From NCBI RefSeq assembly GCF_020089865.1, contig NZ_JAIRBM010000002.1, positions 124,001 to 188,000 of the forward strand: DNA of 64,000 bases, written 5' to 3'. A program made the position numbers and the translations under genes. The notes under the pieces are model-generated. The model was given only the letters and a program-made list of their open reading frames with translations, was not told the DNA's origin and made no database searches. Below are positions 36,476-45,549 of the stretch, piece after piece; the stretch's first letter is position 1, and each line of letters opens with the position of its first letter. Source of the DNA: Microvirga puerhi. GTDB lineage: Bacteria > Pseudomonadota > Alphaproteobacteria > Rhizobiales > Beijerinckiaceae.

Positions 36476-37333
36476 ATGAATTCCGCGACCGGCAGCGATG
36501 ATCCCCGGGACTACTTGGTATCTCAAGGCTTCGAGAACTACACAGACACAGATCATGCCACCTGGAGAACCCTGGCGCGGCGTCAGCGGGAGATTCTCAA
36601 AGGGCGTATCGCAGACCAATTCCTGGAGGGCCTGGACCGTCTCGGTATAGGGGAAGAGGGAATTCCGGACTTCCGCGTCATGAACCAGCGTCTAAAGAAC
36701 GCGACAGGCTGGGAAGTAGTGGCGGTGCCGGGGCTAATCCCGGATCTCGCCTTCTTTCGGCTCCTGGCTGCCCGCAAATTTCCGGCAGGCTTCTGGATCC
36801 GCAAGCCGGAGCAGATCGACTACATCGAAGAGCCCGACATCTTTCATGACGTGTTTGGCCACGTCCCATTGATCATGCAGCCGATCTACGCGGACTACCT
36901 TGAAGCATACGGCAGAGCGGGTCTCGTGGCGGCCGAGCATGGAGCATTGAAGCGTCTGGCGCGGCTCTACTGGTATACTGTGGAGTTCGGCCTCGCTCAG
37001 ACGCCCGAGGGACTGCGGATCGTAGGCGCCGGAATCGCGTCCTCCCCTGGCGAGACAGTTTTTTCCCTCGACAGCCCCTCTCCGAACCGTGTGGCCTTCG
37101 ACCTCGGCCGCGTCATGCGGACCCTCTACCGGATCGACGACTACCAGGAGACCTATTTCGTCCTCGATGGCATCGAAGCTTGGCCGAGCCTCGACCTCGA
37201 CCGCCTGCTCCCCCTCTGGCGTGACCTGGAGGCGCAGGAGGACATCAAGCCGGGCGATCTCCAGCCGGAAGACCGGGTGCTGTCGCGCGGGGATGGGAGC
37301 TATCATCGCGCCAAGCCGAAATCGGCGGCATGA
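36476..37333 (+). CDS. phhA: Phenylalanine 4-monooxygenase
   Basis: A 285-residue bacterial aromatic amino-acid hydroxylase, converting Phe to Tyr with Fe2+ and a pterin. The catalytic iron ligands are the two His of PDIFHDVFGHVPLI and the Glu of WYTVEFGL. The pterin/substrate region VPGLIPDLAFFRLLAARKFPAGFWIR and GAGIASSPGETVFSLDSPSPNRVAFDL are also present. Its length matches single-domain bacterial enzymes. Divergent from an Lrp-type regulator that probably controls it. A tRNA-Lys gene follows. Confidence 0.95.
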   Translation: MNSATGSDDPRDYLVSQGFENYTDTDHATWRTLARRQREILKGRIADQFLEGLDRLGIGEEGIPDFRVMNQRLKNATGWEVVAVPGLIPDLAFFRLLAARKFPAGFWIRKPEQIDYIEEPDIFHDVFGHVPLIMQPIYADYLEAYGRAGLVAAEHGALKRLARLYWYTVEFGLAQTPEGLRIVGAGIASSPGETVFSLDSPSPNRVAFDLGRVMRTLYRIDDYQETYFVLDGIEAWPSLDLDRLLPLWRDLEAQEDIKPGDLQPEDRVLSRGDGSYHRAKPKSAA

Positions 37334-37435
37334 GTATGCAAAAACCTCTCTGAATGGGGTAGACAGCAGCCGTGCCGTTTGTTACACGCACGACCTCTTC
37401 GGCGGACAACGCATCGCCGAATTCGCTTCGGCGAC

Positions 37436-37511
<76 letters not shown>

Positions 37512-37608
37512 TTTCTTCCTTGAGAAATAAGGCTTTCAAAGAAGTCGGGGGCGTTGCCATTGGCGACGCATTGCCAAAATAGAGGCCCTGGTTGCCAAAC
37601 TGCGTTCG

Positions 37609-38020
37609 TCAGCTGTTCTTGACGAGGCGGTGCACCGTCCCGCCAAACAATTGCTTCCGCGTATCCTGCCAACCTGCCTCGAGCTTCTTCATAGCGTTGA
37701 CCGCCAGTCGGCGCTTGTTCACGTCCTTCGAGTAGTGCCGCATGGGGGGCCTTCTCCGCCTGGCTGAAATCATCGATCAGGGACTGGGCGTATTCGGTCT
37801 TGAAGTCGATGACACGCGCAAAGGTCCCCCTCAGGTGCGGATAGTTTTCGTCAAACCTTGAGGCGATGAACTGCGCGTGATCGTGGTTCTTGGCGAAGAC
37901 GATGGTTTTCCCGATGCGGTCGCCATTGGCCACCTTGAGGCTGTGGGTCATCAGGTGTTCAAGCACCTTGTCGACCGTGTCCTTGTTGAACAGCCACTTG
38001 TTAACGGCGGCAGCCTCCGC
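37609..38020 (-). pseudogene. hsdR: Type I restriction enzyme R subunit remnant
   Basis: On the minus strand, from about 38020, an unmistakable helicase segment of HsdR is read: VNKWLFNKDTVDKVLEHLM, GDRIGKTIVFAKNHDHAQFIA, FDENYPHLRGTFARVID and TEYAQSLIDDFSQAEKAPH. It has no start, and after APH the reading frame shifts. A second fragment in another frame (37743-37609, MRHYSKDVNKRRLAVNAM, then KKLEAGWQDTRKQLFGG) runs to a stop. The first part (nuclease and ATPase core) and the segment between the two pieces are missing. It cannot cut DNA. No hsdM or hsdS lies nearby. Confidence 0.8.
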
Positions 38021-38072
38021 AAACGCCCCTGGTTGAAGTGGAAGGCAAGCCGCCGGGAGTGGCTGCCTTGGG

Positions 38073-38885
38073 CTATCCCTTGACGGCTCCCATGGTGAGA
38101 CCGCTCACGACATAGCGTTGGAAAATCATCGTCAGGACAAGGGCAGGCGCCATGATCGCAACGGAGGCTGCCATGACGCCGCCCCAGTCGATATCGGCAT
38201 AGGAGAGGAAGTTGAACACGGCGATCGGAAGCGTTCTGGTCTTCTCCATGCTGAGCACCTGGGAAAAGAGGAAGTTGTTCCAGGAGAAGATGAAGGCCAG
38301 GGTCGTGGCCGTGATGATGCCGGGTCCAGACAGGGGAAGAATGATTCGGAGGAAGATGTAGTTGCGCGATGCGCCATCGACCATCGCCGATTCCTCGAGC
38401 TCCATGGGAATGGTCTCGAAGTAGCTCGACATGATCCAGACCACGATGGGAAGAGCGATCAGAACGTGGCTCAGCACCAGCGCGACGTAGGTGTCCATGA
38501 GGCCGAGGCGGGAGAAGATGATGTACCAGGGCATCAGGAAGGAGATGCCTGGCATCAGTCGCGCCAGCAAGATCGTCAGCGCGAGCCGCCGTTGCGAGAA
38601 GCGGGCGATGGAATAGGCCGCCGGAAGACCAAGCAAGAGCGACACGCCCACGGCGAAAACAGCCACGATGGTCGAATTGAAGAAGTACCGGATGAAATCC
38701 TGCTCTGCGAAAACCTTGTAATAGTTCTGGGTCGTCGGGCTGAAGACGAATTTGGGCGGCCAGGCGACGATGTCCACCTGGGTCTTCAGCGAGGAGATCA
38801 GCATCCAAAGGAAAGGCATCAGGACGATTGCCGCCAGCAGGACGACCGCGCCGTAAAACAGAATCTTGAATCCAACTTTTTTCAT
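38073..38885 (-). CDS. ABC sugar transporter permease (MalG type)
   Basis: A 270-residue inner-membrane permease of carbohydrate uptake transporter family 1. Six hydrophobic helices are visible, starting MKKVGFKILFYGAVVLLAAIVLMPFLWMLISSL, with the cytoplasmic coupling loop MELEESAMVDGASRNYIFLRIILPLSGPG (variant EAA motif). It pairs with the upstream permease (38918) and the binding protein (39875). In the usual operon an ATPase follows; here the next sequence is the hsdR remnant, so the ATPase gene is missing from this locus. Confidence 0.88.
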   Translation of the reverse strand: MKKVGFKILFYGAVVLLAAIVLMPFLWMLISSLKTQVDIVAWPPKFVFSPTTQNYYKVFAEQDFIRYFFNSTIVAVFAVGVSLLLGLPAAYSIARFSQRRLALTILLARLMPGISFLMPWYIIFSRLGLMDTYVALVLSHVLIALPIVVWIMSSYFETIPMELEESAMVDGASRNYIFLRIILPLSGPGIITATTLAFIFSWNNFLFSQVLSMEKTRTLPIAVFNFLSYADIDWGGVMAASVAIMAPALVLTMIFQRYVVSGLTMGAVKG

Positions 38886-38917
38886 GATCGATTCCTGCCT
38901 CGCGCTGGATCCGCCGT

Positions 38918-39796
38918 TCAGGCTGCCGTTCGCTTGCTCAGCCGTGTGATCGCCACGCTGCACGCAAGTACGATGAGAAAGAGCACCACCAGGATGACGG
39001 CGGCCTGCCCCATGCGGAAATACTCGAAGCTGTATTTGTAACCGATAAGGTTGAGCGTCTCCGAGGCGTAGCCCGGGCCTCCGCCTGTCATGGCGAAAAT
39101 GATGTCGAAGGTCTTGAGGGCATCGATCAGGCGCAGAATGACGGCCGTGACGATGACCGGCATCACCATCGGGATCGTAATGAGCCGGATAATCTGCCAT
39201 TCGCTTGCGCCGTCGATCCGCGCGGCCTCTGCCGGCTCGTCGGAAAGGGCCGCGAGGCCGGCGAGCACGATCAGCGTGATCATGGGCGTCCATTGCCACA
39301 CGTCCACGATCACGAGGGAAAACAGCACGGTGCGGGCATCGGAAATCCAGGAACTGGCCGGCAGCCCGAGCGATTCCAGAACATAATTAGCCAGCCCGAT
39401 CGTCGGATCGTAGAAAAGGTTGAACACGATTCCCACCGCGACCGGTGTCGCGACCAGAGGCAGGAGAAGCAGCAGTTTCACTAGGTTCCGACCCACGAAG
39501 ACGCGGTTCAGCAACAGAGCGGCCGCCACTCCTAGTACGGCCTCTACCGCCACGGCCGAGATGGTGAAAACCATCGTGCGCCACAGCGCCTGCAGAAAGC
39601 GCGGCTCGACCAACACCTGACCGTAATTGGCGAGGCCGACAAATGACGGCGCTGCGCCTGACGTCAGCGTCCAGTTCGTCAGGCTGATATAGGTGGTGTA
39701 GAGGACCGGGAAGACCATCAGCAGCGCGACGAACAGGATCGCCGGCAGGGGATAGATCCAACGGATATTGCTGTCCGCGTAGCTGTTATGGGTCAT
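38918..39796 (-). CDS. ABC sugar transporter permease (MalF/UgpA type)
   Basis: A 292-residue permease with six predicted helices, beginning WIYPLPAILFVALLMVFPVLYTTYISLTNWTLTSG. The coupling motif is EAARIDGASEWQIIRLITIPMVMPVIV, the standard EAA loop. It forms the heterodimeric channel with the 38073 gene. It sits 78 bases after the binding-protein gene and 32 before the second permease. Substrate cannot be assigned; the family transports sugars, polyols and glycerol-3-phosphate. Confidence 0.9.
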   Translation of the reverse strand: MTHNSYADSNIRWIYPLPAILFVALLMVFPVLYTTYISLTNWTLTSGAAPSFVGLANYGQVLVEPRFLQALWRTMVFTISAVAVEAVLGVAAALLLNRVFVGRNLVKLLLLLPLVATPVAVGIVFNLFYDPTIGLANYVLESLGLPASSWISDARTVLFSLVIVDVWQWTPMITLIVLAGLAALSDEPAEAARIDGASEWQIIRLITIPMVMPVIVTAVILRLIDALKTFDIIFAMTGGGPGYASETLNLIGYKYSFEYFRMGQAAVILVVLFLIVLACSVAITRLSKRTAA

Positions 39797-39874
39797 GAAT
39801 TCCAGACGGGTGCAAGCGCTAGGTATTTCGGATCAATGCCGCGCCGCTCTGGAGCGGCGCGGCACTTCGGGCTC

Positions 39875-41131
39875 TTATTGCCCATACTCGCCTGTGTCGC
39901 GCAGCAGCGTGTTGACCTTGGCGGCACGGTCCTTTGCCATCTCGTCGATTTGCGGCGACGCGCCCTTGGTGTTGATCGATTCAATAATGATCTCACCGAT
40001 CAGGTCGCGGGCCTCACCGACGGCACTCATGAAGGGCCTGTCGGTCGGAACGCCGTTCTTTGCCACGAACGCACGCGTCTCGACGAGGCCGGGATCGACC
40101 TTGGCCACGACAGCCGGATCCTCCCAAACGGAAGTCCGTGCCATCGTGATGTTGGCGACCATCGCCTTGGCCGCGAGTTCCTTGCTGGTGGCCCACTCGA
40201 GGAAGGTCTTCGCCAAGTCCTTCTTCTTCGACTGGCTCGCCATGGCGAGCCCCCAGGAGGTCGCGTAGAAGGGGGTATTGGTCTTTGGTCCGGCCGGGAA
40301 GTTGGCGATCCCGATCTTGTCTGCTCCGAGCGACGTCTTTGCCGGATCGGTCAGCTGGCCATAAAAGACGGAGGCATCCGTCCACATCGCGATACGACCG
40401 GCCTGGAACAGCGGCAGGATGTTTTCCCACGACATCGACGTCACACCGCGGGGACCGTAGCTCCCGACGACCTTGCCGTAAAAGCGGAAGCCGTCGACGG
40501 CCTCTTTCGAGTCGAAGACCGCTACGCCCTTGTCGAGATACTGACCGCCGAAATTATAGATGTAGCTGGAGAGCTGCGTCACGGCTGCCGCGCCCTTGCC
40601 GCGGGAAGCGAGGCCCGCAACACCGCCGGTATTGAGCTTCGCCGCAGCGGCCTCCAACTCGTCGAAATTCGCCGGGACCTTGATGCCAGCGGCGGCAAGA
40701 AGATCCTTGCGATAGAACAGAACCTGCCATTCGGTGACCAGCGGAACGATGTTCGGCTTGCCGTCGTATGTAACAATGCTCACCGTATTGGCCGGGTAAT
40801 CCGAGAAGTCATAACCGGCCAAGGGTTCATACCACTTGTTTTTTGCGAAGAGCTTTCCGTCCTGCAACGGTCGCGTCATGAACACATCGACCGACGACGA
40901 ATTCGTGGCGAACTCGGTGGTCAATTTGGTCGTGAGCTGGCTTTCCTGCAGGCTCTCCACATTGACCTTGATGCCGCTCTGCTTCTCGAATTGGGGAATC
41001 TCTGCCTTGAGGATGTCGCCATACGGATGATTGGCCAGAAGGACGCGTATTTCCTTCGTCTGGGCCTGCACCCCACCGCTTAGGCTCAGTCCGAGGGCCA
41101 GGGTCAGGCCGAATTTCAAAGTCGTTCTCAT
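39875..41131 (-). CDS. Extracellular solute-binding protein, family 1
   Basis: A 418-residue periplasmic binding protein for a carbohydrate-type ABC importer. Signal peptide MRTTLKFGLTLALGLSLSG and cleavage near VQAQT, then the two-lobed fold with EIRVLLANHPYGDILKAEIPQFEKQSGIKVNVES and PLVTEWQVLFYRKDLLAAAGIKVPANFDELEAAAAKL. The typical FPAGP..TSWGLAMASQSKKKDLAKTFLEWATS region follows. A perfect GGAGGAAAA lies before the ATG at 41131. It heads an SBP-permease-permease unit lacking its ATPase. Confidence 0.9.
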   Translation of the reverse strand: MRTTLKFGLTLALGLSLSGGVQAQTKEIRVLLANHPYGDILKAEIPQFEKQSGIKVNVESLQESQLTTKLTTEFATNSSSVDVFMTRPLQDGKLFAKNKWYEPLAGYDFSDYPANTVSIVTYDGKPNIVPLVTEWQVLFYRKDLLAAAGIKVPANFDELEAAAAKLNTGGVAGLASRGKGAAAVTQLSSYIYNFGGQYLDKGVAVFDSKEAVDGFRFYGKVVGSYGPRGVTSMSWENILPLFQAGRIAMWTDASVFYGQLTDPAKTSLGADKIGIANFPAGPKTNTPFYATSWGLAMASQSKKKDLAKTFLEWATSKELAAKAMVANITMARTSVWEDPAVVAKVDPGLVETRAFVAKNGVPTDRPFMSAVGEARDLIGEIIIESINTKGASPQIDEMAKDRAAKVNTLLRDTGEYGQ

Positions 41132-41206
41132 TTTTCCTCCCATTAAAGCGGTAAATCCGTACGCCTGCATGTCGCCGGATTCCGTAACAGACAGCCTGGC
41201 GGGCAA

Positions 41207-41629
41207 TCACTGCAGGTTTGCGTGCAGTTCATACTGCTGCATACCTGGAGCAGCAAGCTGCTGCTGCAAGCGTGCCATACCAGCGCCACCATGTCCTTCA
41301 AGCTTGTCGCCGGCGTAATGCGTCGGTCCGAGCGGCGTCTTGGCGCCCGCTTCGGCCATCTGGAGCTGACAACCGACGGTCTGTGCAAGATTGGCAGTAT
41401 TCTCGCTCGGATACCGGCCTAAGTGCCCGCTACGCTGAACAATGCACGAAGCTGGTTGGACGTTGATGGGGTTAGCCTCGACCTTCGCGATTAACCGCGC
41501 GGGGTCACCTCGGCCGAACGGAGCGGTTCCAGCGGTAGTGCGCCGCTGCCTGATTTGGAAATACATTTGATCGGGCCCACCCAAACGACGGGTCCGACTG
41601 AAAGGTTTCCTAGGATCACAAGCGGACAT
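41207..41629 (-). CDS. Uncertain frame, possible gene remnant
   Basis: A 140-codon frame whose C-terminal 55 residues (AEAGAKTPLGPTHYAGDKLE, then GHGGAGMARLQQQLAAPGMQ) look protein-like with GC-biased third codon positions, while the first part does not. No family is recognised and no Shine-Dalgarno is seen. It may be the tail of a decayed gene in the island. Listed so that the gap 41132-41982 is not left blank; the rest of that gap carries dispersed-repeat copy A. Confidence 0.25.
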   Translation of the reverse strand: MSACDPRKPFSRTRRLGGPDQMYFQIRQRRTTAGTAPFGRGDPARLIAKVEANPINVQPASCIVQRSGHLGRYPSENTANLAQTVGCQLQMAEAGAKTPLGPTHYAGDKLEGHGGAGMARLQQQLAAPGMQQYELHANLQ

Positions 41630-41659
41630 TGAGCAGAGGCAAGTCTAGGATGAGCCACA

Positions 41660-41835
41660 AGCTGTATATTCCGACAGTATCGCGGCTTTGTGATTGTGTT
41701 GCTTTATGCATGCGCGGAGCGTCATTGACGCTTACCCGACAGAGGTAGGGAGGAGATCCTGCATTGTCGCGGCGGGTGGGTGAAGCCCCCGGAGCAATTC
41801 AGCCCTGTGCCGGCCTTGGCCAGGCCGGCGCGCGC
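41660..41835. repeat. Dispersed island repeat, copy A
   Basis: About 175 bases resembling copy C at 46935 throughout (GCGCGGAGCGTCATTGACGC, then AGCCCTGTGCCGGCCTTGGC) and copy B at 43605 in the second half. Copies are diverged but collinear. Confidence 0.75.
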
Positions 41836-41982
41836 ATCAAACGGCTGAGAAATTGAAGGCCCCAAGAAGCAAGACCGGACTACAATTACCAAGGCTGATG
41901 GATCGCATTCCATCGCTTCATTGGCTTTCGGAAGACGTGGCTGGTAGGAACGGCCGAGCCTCATCCGCCTTCGGAGCCTGCT

Positions 41983-42870
41983 ATGCCCCGCTTCCCGTAC
42001 GAGACTGTCGATGTCTTCACTGACCGCCCCTTCGGCGGCAATCCGCTCGCTGTCTTCACCGATGCACGCGGACTTTCCGACGTGCAGATGCAGGCGCTAG
42101 CAGCGGAGATGAATTACAGCGAGACCACGTTCGTCCTGCCAGCGGATGATCCGGCCAATGACGCGCGTGTGCGCATCTTCCATCGCACAGCCGAAATGCC
42201 GTTTGCCGGCCATCCCAACGTTGGCACGGCCTGTGTACTGGCGCGCCATGGCCGCGACCGCGACGGCATACTGCGCTTCGAGCAGATGGCTGGCCTCGTC
42301 GAAATCGCAGTGGAGCGTGATGCGACCGGAGCGGTGACAGGCGCAGTGATCGCGGCGCCGCAGGCCTTGTCTTTCGGTATCGAATTGCCGGCCGATGAGA
42401 TCGCCGCCTGCGCCGGCCTTGCAGTCAACGATATCATTACAGCGGCCCACAATCCGGTACAGGCCTCGGTCGGTGTCAAGTTCGTGCTGTCGCAGGTCGC
42501 GCCCGAAGCTCTCGCCGGAGCCACGCCCGATCTCACGGTTTTCCGCAAGCTCGTGCGGCAGCGTAGCGAGCTGGCCGGGCGCTTGTCGCTGTTCTTATAT
42601 GCGCGTGATGGCCAGACCATCCGGGCACGGATGTTCGCACCTCTCGCCGGGACTTGGGAGGATCCGGCCACAGGTAGTGCAAGCGCCACGCTCGGCGCGC
42701 TGCTGCTCTCGCTCGACGGCGGAGACGAGGCGGCCTTCACCATTACACAGGGCGTCGAGATGGGACGGCCAAGCCTGCTCAAGGTGACGTCGCGGCGCTC
42801 CGAGGATGGCTTCCACTCCCGCGTCGGAGGCAGCTGCGCTCCGATGTTTAGGGGCGAAGCGCAGCTCTAG
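41983..42870 (+). CDS. PhzF family isomerase (island paralogue)
   Basis: A 295-residue PhzF-type protein, same family as the 28241 gene but clearly diverged. Motifs: YETVDVFTDRPFGGNPLAVFTDARGL, the catalytic Glu in AAEMNYSETTFVLPA, FHRTAEMPFAGHPNVGTACVLARHG and the [17 protein letters not shown] loop. Substrate unknown. It is the best-preserved enzyme gene in the island and stands alone, with no partner genes on either side. Confidence 0.88.
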   Translation: MPRFPYETVDVFTDRPFGGNPLAVFTDARGLSDVQMQALAAEMNYSETTFVLPADDPANDARVRIFHRTAEMPFAGHPNVGTACVLARHGRDRDGILRFEQMAGLVEIAVERDATGAVTGAVIAAPQALSFGIELPADEIAACAGLAVNDIITAAHNPVQASVGVKFVLSQVAPEALAGATPDLTVFRKLVRQRSELAGRLSLFLYARDGQTIRARMFAPLAGTWEDPATGSASATLGALLLSLDGGDEAAFTITQGVEMGRPSLLKVTSRRSEDGFHSRVGGSCAPMFRGEAQL

Positions 42871-43006
42871 GCGGTCTCAAAGTTGCGTGTTTGATCGTGT
42901 GGGAAATCTGGCTTGGAATATCCTAATGCAGGTCGTCAGCCCTCAACTTACTGGCGCTTCTCTAGGAGGGCGATCTGGAGCTTTTCCATCCAAGCCCGAA
43001 CGTTCG

Positions 43007-43536
43007 ATGCTTAGCTTCAGTCGCGTTGAGCGGGGCCGCATGGTTTCTCCTGGCTCCAGTCTAGGGACTGCTCTCCTCATTCTCGCATGCCTGACCGCAA
43101 GGGGAGCCCGCGCTCAGGATCTAGCCAGACAGGCAACCGTGATCGATGGCGACACGATCGAAATCCACGGGCAGCGCATCCGTCTGAACGGAATCGACGC
43201 TCCGGAAAGCCGTCAGGCATGCCCGGGCAGAAACCGGAAAGAGTACCGGTATGGTCAGAAGGCTGCCGTTGCTCTAGCGGATGAAATTGGAAGAGCAACG
43301 GTCACTTGCAGGCAAACAGATACTGACCGTTATGCGCGTATCGTGGCTACTTGCTTCAGGAGGCGGGCGGACTTGAATCAGTGGATGGTTCGGCAGGGGT
43401 AGGCGATCGCACATCGTCGCTTCTCGACAGAGAACATATCAGACGAGGAGGCTGGCCTCCGTAACAAGGTGGCATCCGGGAAGGTTCCTTCATCTCTCCG
43501 GATGAATGGAGGAAAGGCAGGCGAAGCCCCTCATGA
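43007..43536 (+). pseudogene. Thermonuclease (SNase) gene with stop and frameshift
   Basis: An exported staphylococcal-nuclease-type protein: signal peptide from GTALLILACLTARGARAQ, then ATVIDGDTIEIHGQRIRLNGIDAPES (Asp and Arg of the active site), YRYGQKAAVALAD and DRYARIVATCFRRRADLNQWMVRQG. A TAG at 43400-43402 falls where the family has Trp (WMVREGWA), i.e. TGG to TAG. The frame then continues AIAHRRFSTENISDEEAG. Later homology moves to another frame (GGIREGSFISPDEWRKGRR, ending 43536). Two lesions make it a pseudogene. Confidence 0.8.
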
Positions 43537-43604
43537 AAAGGGCGCGAAACTCTCTGGCAGTTGGAAGACCCATCACTCCCTCTGCATGTTGGTAGTGATC
43601 GCGA

Positions 43605-43695
43605 ACTGAGGTAGGTTGAATATCTCGAGTTGTCGCGCCATGCGGATGAAGCGTCCAGAGCGATTCAGCCCTTTGTCGGCCCCGGCCAAGACTCA
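43605..43695. repeat. Dispersed island repeat, copy B (partial)
   Basis: Ninety bases matching the second half of copies A and C (GGAGCGATTCAGCCC/AGAGCGATTCAGCCC core). The remainder of 43537-43991 shows no convincing gene. Confidence 0.65.
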
Positions 43696-43801
43696 TTATC
43701 GAGCTCACTGCGTTCCTCGATTATCATACCTGCTCGTCGCCTTAGGCCGCTCAGGTAGGTGAGTGATGCGGGATGTATGCTTTGCCATCCTTGCCAACCC
43801 A

Positions 43802-43930
43802 ATGAAGCTCCTGCGATCCGCGTGGAGATCCCGGTACTGTCCTTGCTATTGCTATCAGTGGCGTGCTTATTTTCCCGATCATTCGGATTGGTGGTTACTC
43901 AGTCCGGATGACGAAATCTGGCGCCGATAG
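43802..43930 (+). CDS. Possible Cys/Trp-rich small ORF
   Basis: A 42-codon frame reading MKLLRSAWRSRYCPCYCYQW followed by RAYFPDHSDWWLLSPDDEIW and two Arg. The composition (three Cys, several Trp, acidic end) is more protein-like than chance, but there is no Shine-Dalgarno and no family I know. It lies in a degraded part of the island and may be a fragment. Confidence 0.25.
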   Translation: MKLLRSAWRSRYCPCYCYQWRAYFPDHSDWWLLSPDDEIWRR

Positions 43931-43991
43931 CTGTCTGTCAGTCCGCAGAGATTGATCGGACGTAGCGGCAGATCGTTGGAGGAAATCGCGC

Positions 43992-44541
43992 GTGCTCAGG
44001 ATTGTATCGGTTTTGATGTTTGCCGCGGCTGCTGTTTCGAGCAAAGGAGCTGTAGCGCAACAGCCACCCGTTACCATCGTGTATCACGACACGGCCTTGG
44101 GAATATCGTTTCGCCATCCACAGGACTGGCGGGTTGAGAGGCTACAGTCACCAGCCGCGAATCACCTTGCGCTCCGAGCAGACGATGGATCAGGTGCTTC
44201 TTGCGTTGTATCGCTTGGTACGCGGGTCGGGAGCGCCCCGACTGGATGTACAGATCCGACAGGGCTTTCGTACGGACCATGACACCTTCGTGAGCGACGT
44301 GGTTGAGCACGGGTACAGACCGCACCGTATTGGTCCTTTCAAAGGGGGCGCGTCCGAGTACTCTGGTATGACCAGAGCGGGCCGCCTGCTGGTGAGGGGC
44401 ATAAGAGGCGCGTTTTACACCGCGGACCGGTGGATGATCGTCCATTGCTATCAGCCCATGCCTATACGCGACATGAAGCCGCCATCGGCCATGAGAATGT
44501 TCAACCTCATCGCCACGACCGCTCGCTTTGGGAGTGCGTAG
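43992..44541 (+). pseudogene. Secreted protein gene with frameshift
   Basis: A GTG-started frame with GGAGG nine bases upstream encodes a signal peptide (RIVSVLMFAAAAVSSKGAVAQ) and a domain start VTIVYHDTALGISFRHPQDWRVERLQSPAANHLALRADDGSGASC. Around 44220-44260 protein-like sequence switches to another frame (DVQIRQGFRTDHDTFVSDVV, GGASEYSGMTRAGRLLVRGI, MRMFNLIATTARFGSA). The two halves read as one secreted protein of about 180 residues broken by a frameshift. The HPQDW start recalls PsbP-like or DUF1795 folds. No firm assignment. Confidence 0.5.
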
Positions 44542-44900
44542 GCCTCGCCTCAAGAAACCTTCCACACCGGAGTGGCCGCCCGCCAATGACGCTTAGCGCG
44601 CCACTATTGCGCCGTTGATCCCAGTCCGAGTGTGGGCCCGCGTCCCACAAGCCATCGTGAAGGCTCTTGGAAGCGCGAAGCTCAAGGAAACGCTCGAGCC
44701 TCACATTCGGTCCACCTGTGCGCATGCGAGCGAAGCGTCCACCGATTTTCAAGACCGCTGCCCGCAGTTAGAGTTTGCGACAGAGCCGCATCTTGAGCTG
44801 TCCGACCTCAGCTGACACGATGGTAGACAAGGCCGTTGCGGCTCAGATAGATCTACCTCGCTAGGCCCAAGGATCGGGACCAACAATCTGGAGAGGTTTG
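44542..44900. other. Island spacer, nothing recognised
   Basis: 360 bases without a supported gene, repeat or RNA. A few short frames exist on both strands, none with a start signal or family likeness. Confidence 0.5.
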
Positions 44901-45410
44901 ATGACCCTGTCGATGTATCAAGCGTCAGTTCCCGTGTTCCTTCAAGGGCTCAAGAATCTGTCTGCGATCCTGGACAAGGCTGTTGCTCAGGCAACCGAAC
45001 GCAAGATCGATCCGACGGTACTCTTCAATGATCGTCTCGCTCCTGACATGTTCCCTCTTGTCCGTCAGGTGCAAATCGCCTCGGATCACGCCAAGGGTGC
45101 TCCGGCACGCCTTGCCGGGCTCGAGGTGCCAAAATTCGAGGACGTGGAGAAGAGCTTCGATGAATTGCAACAGCGGCTTGCCCGGGTGATCGAGTTCGTG
45201 AACAGTATCGAACCGGCCCGCATCGACGGCTCGGAGGAGCGGGAGATCACGCTGCCGCTCGGCGGGCAGACCAGGACCTTTAACGGCCAGACGTATCTGC
45301 TCTATTTCGCATTGCCGAACTTCTATTTCCATCTGACGACAGCCTACGCCATTCTGCGGCACAACGGGATTGCAATCGGGAAGCGCGACTTCATTGGCGT
45401 AGTCCCCTAA
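44901..45410 (+). CDS. DUF1993 family protein
   Basis: A 169-residue protein of the DUF1993 family (DinB-like helical bundle). Marks: SMYQASVPVFLQGLKNLSAILDKAVAQATERKIDPTVLFNDRLAPDMFPLVRQVQIASDHAKGAPARLAG at the start and the C-terminal GQTYLLYFALPNFYFHLTTAYAILRHNGIAIGKRDFIG. GGAGAGG precedes the ATG at 44901. Function is unknown; the four-helix fold may bind a metal or small molecule. It is intact despite its decayed surroundings. Confidence 0.88.
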   Translation: MTLSMYQASVPVFLQGLKNLSAILDKAVAQATERKIDPTVLFNDRLAPDMFPLVRQVQIASDHAKGAPARLAGLEVPKFEDVEKSFDELQQRLARVIEFVNSIEPARIDGSEEREITLPLGGQTRTFNGQTYLLYFALPNFYFHLTTAYAILRHNGIAIGKRDFIGVVP

Positions 45411-45549
45411 GCCTGGGCTGTGTGCCGGGGCGATACCCAAACGCCAAAAGCGCGGGTGAACTGGGGGCTTTTGATATCGTTCGCTCCGGCCCCCCGGTCA
45501 CCATTTTCGGCCAGCGTGCTTTGATATGCTTGAGGGCCGCTTTAGTTCG

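Noticed and set aside
44615-44815. Plus-strand frame of 66 codons in the island spacer
   Set aside because: No start signal, no family likeness, composition not protein-like.
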